A stretch of 64,000 nucleotides of DNA from DASUFP01 sp036274495 (GCA_036274495.1 DASUFP010000080.1:1-64000); one strand, 5' to 3'. Positions 45,082 to 54,588 are shown, counted from the stretch's first letter. Numbers and translations are program-made. The notes: generated from the sequence alone by a model not told the origin.

Positions 45082-45807
45082 TTAGTACAATATTTCTTCT
45101 AATACTTTGTGCGATCGAATAGTGTTTCCGTGAGTTTGATGTAGTTCAAAATAAAATACAAGTCCTTTCAGTAACTCTTTTCTTTCGGCAGATTTGATCT
45201 CTTCCTGATAATATGTTTCAAAGGTAGCATTCATTATCCGGAAAAGGTGAGAGGTAGTTTTTATCCCAAGATATTCTCTGTGGTTGGGAATGTCGTTTTT
45301 GAACAAACCGTCACGTAAGTCAAAGATACTAAGTCCTTCTTCAAATTTACCGTTTGGGAAAAATCCCAGGTGCCGGGACAGGCGGAGCAGAAAGTAAATA
45401 TGAAAGGATGAGCAGCTTTCTTCCGCAATGTCAAGAGCCTGAATAGAATGGTGTAAAAAGCCAAACAGTGCAGGGTTGGGCGATTCCTCTTTTATGGAAC
45501 GGTAAACGACCTCAGCCAAAAAAATACTGATGGTGCTTTTAATTGTATTGCCGCTGATACCATTAAGAGGGGGTGACATCTTTATGTCGGTTATGCGCAA
45601 CAAGGATTGCCCGGCATTGCCATTTGCAATAATTTCGACCAGCGACAAGGGTTGAAACGCCGACAAGGGAAAACGGGGTTTTTTACTCCGGATACCGCTG
45701 ACAATAAAAGAACCCATTCCGGCTTCTTCGGTATAAATTTTTACTACAAGACTCGATTCGCTGTATTCGGTGGATTGCAGAACGATTCCCCTTGTTTTTA
45801 ACAGCAT
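45082..45807 (-). CDS. recO: DNA repair protein RecO
   Basis: 241 residues. RecO helps load RecA on single-stranded DNA with RecF and RecR. The N-terminal OB-fold is seen in LLKTRGIVLQSTEYSESSLVVKIYTEEAG (about 2-30) and GIRSKKPRF near 38-46, and the helical C-terminal domain follows (FHIYFLLRLSRHLGFFP). Unlike many RecO proteins no four-Cys zinc site is apparent, as common in this phylum. It is 14 bp after the porZ stop in the same direction. Confidence 0.94.
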   Translation of the reverse strand: MLLKTRGIVLQSTEYSESSLVVKIYTEEAGMGSFIVSGIRSKKPRFPLSAFQPLSLVEIIANGNAGQSLLRITDIKMSPPLNGISGNTIKSTISIFLAEVVYRSIKEESPNPALFGFLHHSIQALDIAEESCSSFHIYFLLRLSRHLGFFPNGKFEEGLSIFDLRDGLFKNDIPNHREYLGIKTTSHLFRIMNATFETYYQEEIKSAERKELLKGLVFYFELHQTHGNTIRSHKVLEEILY

Positions 45808-45821
45808 GACGTCTTCAGATG

Positions 45822-48194
45822 TCAGTTAATGAAAAGCAATTTGGTAACACATGTATTGGAGCCGTCGTCGTCGGAGCTAAAGACCAGGTAAACACCGGTG
45901 TGTACTTTTTCGCCATTGAAGTTTTTCCCGTTCCAGGTTGCCAGGGCGCCATTTGATTTGGTTTCGTAAACAATATTACCGCTAACATCGGTAATTTTTA
46001 CACTTCCGTTTGGTACCAGTCCTCTTATGGCAATCGGACCATCGTATGCAGGTCGCACCGGGTTAGGATAAACAAGAATGTCGCTGCAGCCACCGGTACC
46101 TTCAATGGCGTCACCTCTGTAAGAGATCAGTCCCTTATTGGTTCCGAAATAAACATCGCCTGTCTCCTGATCAATAGAAATAGTCAAAATATAATTGGAT
46201 AACAGTGGTGAATTCAGTTCATTGAAATTGCGAATTTGTTCTGTGCCGTCAGGGGACATCAGAAACACGCCGCCCGATTCTGTCCCAATCCATTTACGGT
46301 TGGCCCCGTCAACAGCTATTGCTGTTACTACTTCCGATTCGAGCAGGTATTGATTAATGCCATCCTGTTTAATGAGAATTTGCTGCGCATCATAATTCTG
46401 TGATGTTAACACCGAAGCGGGTGAGTAAATTACTGCTACACCTTTTCCCGTGCCAAGCCATATTTCGTTATCATGATCTTCGGTAATCGCCCGGATATCG
46501 GTGCTCGGAAGATTTCCTTTTCCGATGCCGGTAGAAAAAAAGCGTGCCGCATCATCTGTTTTGTCGTCTAGCGTTCCGTTATCAGAAAAAACGGCAAGTC
46601 CTGTTCCCAGCGGAGCGTTGTTTCCGATTACATTGATCCATTTTTGACCGTATGAATCAACGGTAAGGTCGCCCAATAACGGAGCACCCGGAATGCCCGG
46701 AATGGAAAATGCCCGCCAGGTACCATCAGGGGACAAGGCACTCAATGGTTTTGCGGCCAGCGAATTCAGTACCCATAAATTTCCCGACTGATCGAAATTC
46801 ATACCAACCACCTGGCATTGGGTAGGGTTACCAATACCCACCTGCAACGTACTGTTTGTTTCACGGTAAGCCGCAATGGGCAAGCCGTTTTGCATCTCAA
46901 GCAAACCCTGCACTTTGGATCCGATAAAAACATGATCAGGATCTGAAGGATCAATGGCCAGCGACATATTATCGTAATACGAGTCGATGTTGAATCCGGA
47001 GTTGGGTAATGTTTTGTTGTTATATGTTTTCCAGTCGCCCTGAATAAAAGATGAGAAATTTCCGGGCGTATAAAAATTAAACCACCCTGCTGTTCTCGTG
47101 CCGTGGGTAATCCATAGACGTTTATGAACAACTGAAGAGGCACTCACCAGTTCCGAGAGCGGGCCGTCAGGGTAGATATATTGAGGAATCAGTGTTGAGG
47201 TAAACCTGACCAGTCCTTGTTCATTATCGGCAAGCCATATAACTCCCTGAGCATCTGTAATGGCATCACGTGGCAGCGGATCCTGATAAATCGCATTGTC
47301 GATATATTGAACCTGATTAAAGTTGCTGTCATAAATCCGTACAGAATAGTTATTCGTTATGAGTAACTGTCCGTGTGAATTTCTGAAGGTATAATTTTTT
47401 GCAGATGCATTTACAAAAGGAGGAGGTGGTGGTGAGGTCCAGCTGATACCATCATAAATATAAAAATCGTCGAGAGAATTAGCGCTGGCAGCATTTGGTT
47501 TGGCGTAATTCGCGATAAGCTTGTTATTGAAAAATTCAATCTGGTTAAAATCACCCAGGTTGCCCAAATCGTCAACCACTTTTGTCCATACAGAATAGTC
47601 GGCGAGATTGGGGTCGTTTTCGAATGCTCGGAATATGCCCGATTCAGTTGCCGCATAAATGTCGGATCCGTAAAAAGCAATATCAAATACCTTAATCGAC
47701 GAACCTAACGGACCAATAATATAGGTATCACGAATTTCAGTTTTGTCGAGATCAATAACTACAATTCCAAAGCCGCATGAAAGATAGGCAAGATTGCCGC
47801 GGACTTCAATATTGTAAATGGACTTGTCGCCGGTGAGATTCTTACGCTTGATGTCGGGGATATTGATTATTTTGTTATTCTTTATAAGGTCGATGTTTGC
47901 ATTTGAATAAGCGATGATAAGTGTATTGAAATCGGCACTCCAGGCAAGATTATTCACCGTTAATTCACTGAGTCCGTCAATTTTTGAAAGGCCATTAACG
48001 GTATTGTCGTTACGGTCATAATAAAAAAGACCCCGTTCTGATGCACAATAGATTTTATTGCCGGCTTCGGCAACGGATTTGACCTTATTAAACGGCAGGT
48101 GAACTTTCCATTGGCCAAGAGCCAGGTTTTGGGCATGTGCCGTTGCCGCTAAACAAAAGGTAATTAAAAGGGTAAAGTGAAGAATCCGCTTCAT
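45822..48194 (-). CDS. porZ: T9SS-associated beta-propeller protein PorZ
   Basis: 790 residues. A signal peptide (about 1-21, ending AHAQ) is followed by two seven-bladed propellers of the two-component-regulator type, with repeated WxxT/D-x-x-G blades (GQWKVHLPFN, IWLADNEQGLVRF, IWLGTGKGVAVIY, KWIGTESGGVFLM). The C-terminal T9SS sorting domain has YPNPVRPAYDGPIAIRGL, VKITDVSGNIVYET and KVHTGVYLVF. PorZ sits at the cell surface and is part of the T9SS attachment complex that delivers A-type LPS to cargo. The neighbouring recO gene is a frequent genomic partner in this phylum, from general knowledge. Confidence 0.85.
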   Translation of the reverse strand: MKRILHFTLLITFCLAATAHAQNLALGQWKVHLPFNKVKSVAEAGNKIYCASERGLFYYDRNDNTVNGLSKIDGLSELTVNNLAWSADFNTLIIAYSNANIDLIKNNKIINIPDIKRKNLTGDKSIYNIEVRGNLAYLSCGFGIVVIDLDKTEIRDTYIIGPLGSSIKVFDIAFYGSDIYAATESGIFRAFENDPNLADYSVWTKVVDDLGNLGDFNQIEFFNNKLIANYAKPNAASANSLDDFYIYDGISWTSPPPPPFVNASAKNYTFRNSHGQLLITNNYSVRIYDSNFNQVQYIDNAIYQDPLPRDAITDAQGVIWLADNEQGLVRFTSTLIPQYIYPDGPLSELVSASSVVHKRLWITHGTRTAGWFNFYTPGNFSSFIQGDWKTYNNKTLPNSGFNIDSYYDNMSLAIDPSDPDHVFIGSKVQGLLEMQNGLPIAAYRETNSTLQVGIGNPTQCQVVGMNFDQSGNLWVLNSLAAKPLSALSPDGTWRAFSIPGIPGAPLLGDLTVDSYGQKWINVIGNNAPLGTGLAVFSDNGTLDDKTDDAARFFSTGIGKGNLPSTDIRAITEDHDNEIWLGTGKGVAVIYSPASVLTSQNYDAQQILIKQDGINQYLLESEVVTAIAVDGANRKWIGTESGGVFLMSPDGTEQIRNFNELNSPLLSNYILTISIDQETGDVYFGTNKGLISYRGDAIEGTGGCSDILVYPNPVRPAYDGPIAIRGLVPNGSVKITDVSGNIVYETKSNGALATWNGKNFNGEKVHTGVYLVFSSDDDGSNTCVTKLLFIN

Positions 48195-48265
48195 TGGATA
48201 GTGGAAGGACTGCTGACTATTAACAACTAAAGTGTGTTTTTATTTTGGAAATCAAAAGGTTTTAG

Positions 48266-48273
48266 CAAAGATA
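48266..48273 (-). promoter_or_regulatory. -7 promoter box of the porZ-recO operon
   Basis: Minus-strand TATCTTTG followed by C, an exact consensus match. It is 72 bp before the porZ ATG. No TTG at the normal -33 distance was seen. Confidence 0.5.
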
Positions 48274-48318
48274 TTGATTTTTAATGGTTCACGGTAATGA
48301 ATGTGTCATTCTATAGTG

Positions 48319-48345
48319 TTGGCATACAACAATTTTATACCTTTA
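48319..48345 (+). promoter_or_regulatory. probable promoter of the glycosyltransferase-cysS operon
   Basis: TTG (48319-48321), 16 bp, TACCTTTA (48338-48345). The first gene begins at 48401. Confidence 0.4.
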
Positions 48346-48400
48346 AGGCACTTTTCAACTACCCGTAAGCGTTCAATAACACTATAATACTTTTCGTAAT

Positions 48401-49531
48401 TTGCTGATAGCGATTAATTGCCGGTTACTGGTTCCGGAGAAGATGGATGGAATCGGCTGGTTTACCTACCACGTTGTAAAGCAACTCACATTTCAGCACC
48501 CTGAAATGCGGTTTTTACTTTTATTTGACAGGGAATATCCTAAGGAGGTGCTGCTGAACAGTAATGTGGAGGCAAAAATCCTAAAACCGCAGGCCCGGCA
48601 TCCTTTTCTCTATTATTTGTGGTTTGAGTTTGCTGTTGCGGATGCACTAAAGATGTATAATCCTGATGTGTTTTTAAGTCCCGACGGTTACCTTTCGCTC
48701 AGGACCCATATCCCGCAGGTGGCGGTGATTCATGATATTAATTTTGAACACTACCCGAAAGATTTGCCCTGGTTAACCCGTAAATATTACAGGTACTTTT
48801 TCCCCCGGTTTGCCCAAAAAGCGGCCCGTATCGCAACGGTTTCAAAGTTTTCGAAACAGGATATCGCTGATACCTATCATATAGCTCCTGAAAAAATTGA
48901 TGTCGTATATAACGGTGTGAGTGAACGTTATAAAGTGCTTGACGATGAGGAGCGGCGTCAGATCCGGAATGAAATTTCAGAAGGCAATCCCTATTTCGTT
49001 TTCGTAGGCTCCTTACATCCCCGGAAAAACATTGCCAATATGTTACTTGCATTTGATGCATTTAAAGATTCCGATGATACCGGTATGCAGCTGGTGATAG
49101 CGGGTCATCGTATGTGGTGGAGCAACGATATGGAGCAGGCATGGCAAAACATGAGACACAAAACGGCTGTCAGGTTTTTAGGCAGAACACCTTTGGAACA
49201 GCTCACCAAAATTGTAGGGGGAGCCTATGCTATGGTTTATGTCTCGAATTTTGAGGGATTCGGAGTTCCTCTTATAGAGGCTATGCGTTGCGGCGTTCCG
49301 GTAATCACATCCAATACTACCAGTATGCCTGAGGTAGCAGGGGAGGCAGCGCTTTTTGCTGATCCGGCAAACGTATCCGATATCACTTCAAAAATGCAGT
49401 TGTTGGCGTCTGATTCGTTGCTCTATAGCAGGATATCGGCTGCAGGTTTGGAGCGGAGTGCCCAATTTACATGGTCAGAAACGGCCGAGCGCCTCTGGAT
49501 GTGTGTTATAAGGGCTGTTTCAGGTTTGTAG
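48401..49531 (+). CDS. glycosyltransferase family 4
   Basis: 376 residues with a TTG start (MLIAINCRLL, the usual opening of this GT4 group, supports it). EGIGWFTYH-like wording (DGIGWFTYHVV), AVIHDINFEHYP, FVGSLHPRKNIANMLLAF, LVIAGHRMWW and the EGFGVPLIEAMRCGVPVITSN block are typical. Acts on an unknown polysaccharide or glycan acceptor. It heads a four-gene run with short gaps (49, 22 and 4 bp) toward cysS; no other polysaccharide genes sit next to it. Confidence 0.92.
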   Translation: MLIAINCRLLVPEKMDGIGWFTYHVVKQLTFQHPEMRFLLLFDREYPKEVLLNSNVEAKILKPQARHPFLYYLWFEFAVADALKMYNPDVFLSPDGYLSLRTHIPQVAVIHDINFEHYPKDLPWLTRKYYRYFFPRFAQKAARIATVSKFSKQDIADTYHIAPEKIDVVYNGVSERYKVLDDEERRQIRNEISEGNPYFVFVGSLHPRKNIANMLLAFDAFKDSDDTGMQLVIAGHRMWWSNDMEQAWQNMRHKTAVRFLGRTPLEQLTKIVGGAYAMVYVSNFEGFGVPLIEAMRCGVPVITSNTTSMPEVAGEAALFADPANVSDITSKMQLLASDSLLYSRISAAGLERSAQFTWSETAERLWMCVIRAVSGL

Positions 49532-49580
49532 CCTCGCGGAAACCCAAATAACTCTTAATTTAGCGCTTTGAAAATCAGTT

Positions 49581-50546
49581 ATGAGCAACGCAATTCTTGT
49601 TTTAGGAGCAGGAGGTCAAATAGGCACCGACCTGGTGTCGAGACTACGTGAATCACATGGTGCCGATTCGGTTATCGCAACCGATGTGCGTGAACCCAGT
49701 GCCGAATTGGCGGGGACAGGCCCTTATTATCAGACCGATGTGCTGGATTTTAATGCCATTGCCCGGTTAATTGATATGCACAAGGTTAAGGAAGTGTATC
49801 TGCTGGCTGCATTATTATCGGCCACTGCTGAACAAAATCCAAAACTTGCTTGGAAGTTAAATATGGAGGGGTTGTTTAATGTGCTGGATATAGTAAAGGA
49901 GCGTTCGGGAATAAAAGTTTTCTGGCCCAGTTCCATCGCCGTTTTCGGCCCTACCACTCCACGTGTCGCCACTCCTCAGCATACTACCATGGAACCGACA
50001 ACGGTTTATGGAGTAAGTAAGCAGGCCGGAGAGAGATGGTGCGAATATTATTTTCAGAAATATCAGGTTGATGTCCGCAGTTTACGGTATCCGGGTCTCA
50101 TCAGCTATAAAACACCTCCCGGTGGAGGCACAACGGATTATGCCGTCGATATTTTTCATCAGGCACTCAAGACCGGCAAATACAATTGTTTTCTTTCGGA
50201 ACACACAATGTTGCCGATGATGTATATGCCCGATGCGTTAGATGCTACGCTTTCGCTGATGGGTGCCGATGCATCTAAAATTAAAATACGGTCATCCTAT
50301 AATGTTGCAGCCATGAGTTTTACACCTGAACAGATAGCTGCAGAAATCCGTAAACAGATTCCCTCATTTGAGATACATTACCAGCCCGATTTTCGTCAGA
50401 AGATTGCTGATAGCTGGCCGGGTTCAATCGACGATAGTGCTGCCCGCCGTGACTGGGGGTGGAAAGAAAAATTTGACCTGAGGGCAATGACCTCAGAAAT
50501 GTTACATCATATCCGCCTGCAGCAATCGGCTGCAGCGGCAAATTAA
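49581..50546 (+). CDS. L-threonine 3-dehydrogenase-like epimerase-fold protein
   Basis: 321 residues, an extended SDR. NAD binding uses GAGGQIG (9-15), then VIATD at the end of strand 2, LLAALLSATAEQNP (about 74-87) and the YGVSKQAGE motif with catalytic Tyr and Lys. The YFHQ-like late segments and MMYMPDALDATLSLM agree with the UDP-galactose-4-epimerase-like threonine dehydrogenases that make 2-amino-3-oxobutyrate from threonine, rather than with sugar epimerases. Family is sure, the substrate is likely. Confidence 0.85.
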   Translation: MSNAILVLGAGGQIGTDLVSRLRESHGADSVIATDVREPSAELAGTGPYYQTDVLDFNAIARLIDMHKVKEVYLLAALLSATAEQNPKLAWKLNMEGLFNVLDIVKERSGIKVFWPSSIAVFGPTTPRVATPQHTTMEPTTVYGVSKQAGERWCEYYFQKYQVDVRSLRYPGLISYKTPPGGGTTDYAVDIFHQALKTGKYNCFLSEHTMLPMMYMPDALDATLSLMGADASKIKIRSSYNVAAMSFTPEQIAAEIRKQIPSFEIHYQPDFRQKIADSWPGSIDDSAARRDWGWKEKFDLRAMTSEMLHHIRLQQSAAAAN

Positions 50547-50568
50547 GCAGGCAACCGACCGGCACATT

Positions 50569-52038
50569 ATGGAGAACAAATTATTTATCACCAATTCATT
50601 TACCCGAGAAAAAGAACTTTTCGAGCCATTGCATTTTCCTTTTGTAGGCATGTACGTTTGCGGACCGACAGTTTCGGGCGAGTCGCATCTGGGTCATGCA
50701 AGGCCTTACGTTACTTTTGATTTAGTATACCGCTACCTGAAGCATTTAGGTTATAAAGTTCGTTATGTCCGCAACATTACCGATGCCGGCCATTTCGAAG
50801 AAGAGGGTCGCGAGAGTGAAGACAAGGTGGCTGAAAAAGCAAAGCTTGAGCGGCTGGAGCCAATGGAGCTGGTGCAGAAATACACCAATATTTATCACGA
50901 CATGATGGATATGCTCAATTGCGAACGCCCTTCCATTGAGCCAACAGCCACCGGACATATAGTCGAACAAATTGATATGATTCAGACAATTATTTCCAAA
51001 GGGCAGGCTTATGAGGTAAATGGATCGGTTTATTTTGATGTGAGTAAATACGCGCGTGAAAATGACTATGGAAAATTAAGCGGCAGGGTGCTGGAAGATA
51101 TGATTGCCGGTAGCCGTGAACTCGAAGGGCAGGGAGAGAAACGAAACCCTGCCGATTTTGCCTTGTGGAAAAAAGCTGCTCCGGAACATATCATGCAATG
51201 GAACAGCCCATGGGGAAAAGGTTTCCCCGGATGGCACATTGAGTGTTCGGCAATGGCAAGTAAGTACCTGGGTTCGCCTTTCGACATACATGGTGGCGGA
51301 ATGGATCTCCTTTTCCCTCATCACGAAAGTGAAATTGCGCAAACAAAAACTGCAACAGGCCACGCCCCTGCAAAATACTGGATGCACAATAATATGATTA
51401 CGATTAACGGACGTAAAATGGGAAAGTCGTACAACAACACCATTACGTTACGTGAAATGTTTTTGGGTGGAAGTAAAGTACTCGACCGGAAGTATCACCC
51501 AATGACGGTTCGATTTTTTATTTTGCAAACACATTACCGCAGTACATTGGATTTTTCCAATGAGGCGTTGCAAGCCGCTGAGAAAGGATTGCAACGGCTG
51601 ATGAACGCATTTGCGGCTATTGATAAAATAATTCCCGCCGATGTATCATCACAAAGTATTGAAACTATTGCCGCTGCCTGCCGCGACGCAATGAACGACG
51701 ATTTGAATACCGCTATTGTTGTGGCGCAGTTATTTGAAGCAGCCCGTATTGTGAATTCAGCCGCTGCCGGATCAGCTACCTTAACAGCGGAAGATATTAA
51801 GCTCGTTAAAAAACTTTTTGAAGAGTATTGCTTTGATATACTGGGTTTGAAAATGATGGAGGAGGAAAACAGCAGCTCTGAGGATGCTGAGGGAATGATG
51901 CAGTTGATACTGGATTTACGTGCAGGCGCAAAGGCTAACAAGGATTTTGGAACTGCAGACAAAATCAGAGATGCCTTAACCAAATTGGGTATATCCGTAA
52001 AAGATGGAAAAGAGGGTTCAACCTGGAATAAAACATAA
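50569..52038 (+). CDS. cysS: cysteinyl-tRNA synthetase
   Basis: 489 residues, full length. It charges tRNA-Cys. The class I signature HIGH appears as HLGH (40-43), the zinc-binding Cys31 is in GMYVCGPTVSG, and a second zinc site lies in WHIECSAMASKYLG. HGGGMDLLFPHHESEIAQ and the KMSKS variant KMGKS are present. The C-terminal helical domain (about 380-489) is also complete. It lies 22 bp after the dehydrogenase gene and 4 bp before the peptidase gene. Confidence 0.98.
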   Translation: MENKLFITNSFTREKELFEPLHFPFVGMYVCGPTVSGESHLGHARPYVTFDLVYRYLKHLGYKVRYVRNITDAGHFEEEGRESEDKVAEKAKLERLEPMELVQKYTNIYHDMMDMLNCERPSIEPTATGHIVEQIDMIQTIISKGQAYEVNGSVYFDVSKYARENDYGKLSGRVLEDMIAGSRELEGQGEKRNPADFALWKKAAPEHIMQWNSPWGKGFPGWHIECSAMASKYLGSPFDIHGGGMDLLFPHHESEIAQTKTATGHAPAKYWMHNNMITINGRKMGKSYNNTITLREMFLGGSKVLDRKYHPMTVRFFILQTHYRSTLDFSNEALQAAEKGLQRLMNAFAAIDKIIPADVSSQSIETIAAACRDAMNDDLNTAIVVAQLFEAARIVNSAAAGSATLTAEDIKLVKKLFEEYCFDILGLKMMEEENSSSEDAEGMMQLILDLRAGAKANKDFGTADKIRDALTKLGISVKDGKEGSTWNKT

Positions 52039-52042
52039 TTAA

Positions 52043-53080
52043 ATGAAACAACTGACTTTTCCCGGGGAACTCAAATCTGTATTGGTGGGGTTTTTGATAC
52101 TTTTTTTTACTGCATGTAATTCAGATAAAACCGGTAAGGAGTCTGCTGTTACAAGTGAACCGAAACCGGAACAGGTAAAACCACTTGCGGCAACTCCCGA
52201 AGTGAATGGCGACTCGGCTTATGCATTTGTAAAAAAGCAGGTCGACTTTGGTCCGCGGGTGCCCGGCTCCAAAGCGCATGCGGCATGTGGGGAATGGCTC
52301 CGGCAAAAGCTGGATAGCTATATCCCCGGTACAATAATTCAAACAGGAACCGCTACCACTTTCGACAAACGCAAATTCACCATTCAAAATATAATCGCTT
52401 CATATAATCCTCAAATCAAAAAGCGCATTCTGCTTTGCGGTCATTGGGATACCCGACCTTTTGCCGACAGAGATACCGGACCTAATAAAAACAAACCCCT
52501 CGATGGTGCTAACGATGGTGGCAGCTGTGTGGCAGTGCTGCTTGAAGTTGCCAGAGTGCTCAGCCTTTCGAAGCCTGACATAGGTGTGGATATTATTTTG
52601 TTTGATCTGGAAGATTATGGCCAGCCCGAAGACAGCAATTATCCTGAAATGAATGACTCATGGTGTTTGGGCTCGCAGTACTGGGCTCGCAATCCGCACA
52701 AGGATGGTTATTTCGCGCAATTTGGAATTCTGCTTGACATGGTCGGCGCGAAAGGAGCTGTATTTCCCCGTGAAGGCACGTCCATGCGCTTTGCCGAGGG
52801 CGTAGTTGACAAGGTCTGGTCAACTGCCGAAAAAATGGGTTATGGCAGCTATTTTATAAATGCTACAACCGGAATGACCACCGATGACCATCTTTATATT
52901 AATCAGCTTGCAAATATCCCTTGCATCGATATTGTACATTATAACACCGTCGCTGCCGATTACTTCCCGCACCATCACCGGGTAACAGATAATATGGATC
53001 AAATAGACCCGCAGGTTTTAAAAATGACTGGGCAATTATTGATTCAGGTAATCTTTGACGAAGCGCAAAAAAGCAATTAA
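52043..53080 (+). CDS. M28 peptidase / glutaminyl cyclase-like lipoprotein
   Basis: 345 residues. A lipobox with LFFTAC places the lipidated Cys near 25. The catalytic zinc region matches the animal-type glutaminyl cyclases of Bacteroidota: LLCGHWDTRPFADRD, DGANDGGSCVAVLLEVAR, FDLEDYGQ, LDMVGAKG and HHHRVTDNMDQID. Such enzymes cyclise N-terminal Gln of exported proteins to pyroglutamate; in this phylum the proteins after signal cleavage often begin with Gln. The sequence alone does not exclude an aminopeptidase. Its stop is inside a bidirectional terminator shared with the next gene. Confidence 0.88.
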   Translation: MKQLTFPGELKSVLVGFLILFFTACNSDKTGKESAVTSEPKPEQVKPLAATPEVNGDSAYAFVKKQVDFGPRVPGSKAHAACGEWLRQKLDSYIPGTIIQTGTATTFDKRKFTIQNIIASYNPQIKKRILLCGHWDTRPFADRDTGPNKNKPLDGANDGGSCVAVLLEVARVLSLSKPDIGVDIILFDLEDYGQPEDSNYPEMNDSWCLGSQYWARNPHKDGYFAQFGILLDMVGAKGAVFPREGTSMRFAEGVVDKVWSTAEKMGYGSYFINATTGMTTDDHLYINQLANIPCIDIVHYNTVAADYFPHHHRVTDNMDQIDPQVLKMTGQLLIQVIFDEAQKSN

Positions 53081-53090
53081 CTTTTTTGCG
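53064..53090. terminator. perfect bidirectional terminator spanning two stop codons
   Basis: A 10-bp perfect stem CGCAAAAAAG (53064-53073) / CTTTTTTGCG (53081-53090), loop CAATTAA. The stop codons of both convergent genes (TAA 53078-53080 plus, TAA read as TTA at 53077-53079 minus) lie inside its loop, so each gene's 3' end is encoded in the other's. Confidence 0.85.
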
Positions 53091-53832
53091 GTTTCATTGA
53101 AGTGACCAAAGGCGGATACTGCGGATTCATTTTTTCAAGAGCTTTTAATACTTCACTCCCAACCAGGTACTCTTTATACCAGTTTTTGTCAGAAGGCACA
53201 ATTGTCCACGGTATCTTATTGCATTTGTCAAAGAGCGATTCGTATATACTCATGAACTCGTTCCACTTTTTTGAATATTCCCAGTCTGCATCTTTGTGTT
53301 TCCAGTATTTTTTGGGATTAGACATACGCTCCTTCAGTCTTTCCATCTGCTCATCAGGAGATACATGTAAATAAAATTTGAGCACTTTGGTATTGTTGTT
53401 CTCCAGCAGTTCTTCAAAATTATTGATATCGCCGTATCGTTTCCTGATTACCTTTTCGGAATACAATCCCAGAATAGAGGGCATGAGTATATCTTCATAA
53501 TGTGACCGGTTGAAAATATGTATCATGCCCTGCGGAGGTGTTTGCTGATGTACGCGCCATAGGAAATCGTGCCGGTATTCCTGTTCAGTAGGCTTTTTAA
53601 ATGCAATCACCTGTACGCCCATGGGGTTAACAGCTGAAAAAACTCCTTTAATTGCGCCGTCCTTACCTGATGCATCCATGCCTTGTAAAATTACAAGCAG
53701 GCTTTGTTTTGCTTCAGCATAAAGTATTTGTTGAAGGTCACCTATTTTTTTGCAAATACTTTCGGTTTCTGATCGAATGGTTGCTTCGATGAGTCCTTTG
53801 TCGGGTTTGGTTGACAACTCTGATAGTTTCAT
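53077..53832 (-). CDS. PPK2-family polyphosphate kinase
   Basis: 251 residues from ATG 53832. PPK2 proteins phosphorylate nucleotides using polyphosphate. The Walker A GMDASGKDG (51-59), the long NPMGVQVIAFKKPTEQE region with the lid Arg residues, FNRSHYEDILMPSI and the late WEYSKKWNEFM segment are all typical. An in-frame ATG at 53901 adds 23 residues without family similarity. A -7-like TAACTTTA (53862-53869) sits 30 bp before 53832 and supports it. The nucleotide (AMP, ADP, GDP) cannot be told. Confidence 0.92.
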   Translation of the reverse strand: MKLSELSTKPDKGLIEATIRSETESICKKIGDLQQILYAEAKQSLLVILQGMDASGKDGAIKGVFSAVNPMGVQVIAFKKPTEQEYRHDFLWRVHQQTPPQGMIHIFNRSHYEDILMPSILGLYSEKVIRKRYGDINNFEELLENNNTKVLKFYLHVSPDEQMERLKERMSNPKKYWKHKDADWEYSKKWNEFMSIYESLFDKCNKIPWTIVPSDKNWYKEYLVGSEVLKALEKMNPQYPPLVTSMKPQKS

Positions 53833-53969
53833 CTGAAAACGGTTATAAAAAGGTGATTGGTTAAAGTTATAAAAAATAAACCGGATTCGTTCAGGCGACA
53901 TCCGGATTAACTTTACCGAAGTAAAAGTACCTTTTCTTCTACGGAAGTGTAATGAAAAACGAATTTTGA

Positions 53970-54551
53970 CTAAATATCGGTTACTCCTCCCGAAATAATA
54001 AACTTCATCATTTCGGTTCCTGAAACATTTAATTCACTGATGTTTTGTGATTCAACAATAAGCAGCTGTCCGTTAAAGCCATATGAAAACGGAAGGTATA
54101 CAGCTACTTTACCCGGACTGATACCGAGTCGTGACAAATCGTTTTCGGTAACAAATCCGATCCGCTGGATGGAGGGTTCGCGGCTGATGGTGACCAGAAC
54201 AGGTTGAGTGAATCGTTTTTTTTCACCGACAAAGGCTTCAATTAAATCTTTAACCGATGTATAAATGATTTTGAGTCCCGGTGTTTTCTCCATCACCTTT
54301 GCAATCATGCTGAAAAACGGATTTGCAACAAGTGTTGAAGCAAAATAACCGAGTACGGTAACAAACGTTAAAAGAATAAGAATCCCAAGTCCCGGAATTT
54401 CGAAGTGACCAACACCCGGAATGTCGGCAGGTATTGCAAGCGGCAATAAATTATCGATCCAGACAATTGCCTGAATAATTACAACAAATGTCACTGTAAT
54501 CGGAACGGTAATCAGTAATCCCTGTAAGAAGTAGTTGAGTAACTTTTTCAA
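53970..54551 (-). CDS. DUF502 membrane protein
   Basis: 193 residues from TTG 54551. The nominal ATG at 54596 adds 15 residues, but an exact promoter box lies downstream of it, which makes the TTG more likely; the family typically opens MKKLLxYFLQGLL, just as read from there. Two membrane helices (about 7-30 and 48-73) flank a short loop, followed by a soluble domain with FVGEKKRFTQPVLVTI and VYLPFSYGFNGQLLIVES. The function is unknown; plant relatives are called LCV-like. Confidence 0.88.
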   Translation of the reverse strand: MKKLLNYFLQGLLITVPITVTFVVIIQAIVWIDNLLPLAIPADIPGVGHFEIPGLGILILLTFVTVLGYFASTLVANPFFSMIAKVMEKTPGLKIIYTSVKDLIEAFVGEKKRFTQPVLVTISREPSIQRIGFVTENDLSRLGISPGKVAVYLPFSYGFNGQLLIVESQNISELNVSGTEMMKFIISGGVTDI

Positions 54552-54580
54552 AGCAGTTAGTTTAGTTGTGCAAGGTTCAA

Positions 54581-54588
54581 CAAATGTA
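54581..54588 (-). promoter_or_regulatory. -7 promoter box of the DUF502 gene
   Basis: Minus-strand TACATTTG, exact. Transcription would begin near 54575 and so after the nominal ATG 54596, which supports a start at TTG 54551. Confidence 0.45.

Noticed and set aside
51534..51983. Minus-strand 149-residue frame
   Set aside because: It is the complement of the conserved C-terminal part of cysS and has Ser/Ala/Leu-biased composition.
53832..53901. Longer N-terminus of the PPK2 protein (ATG 53901)
   Set aside because: The 23 extra residues do not resemble the family start and a promoter-like box lies within them, although a second box before 53901 leaves some doubt.
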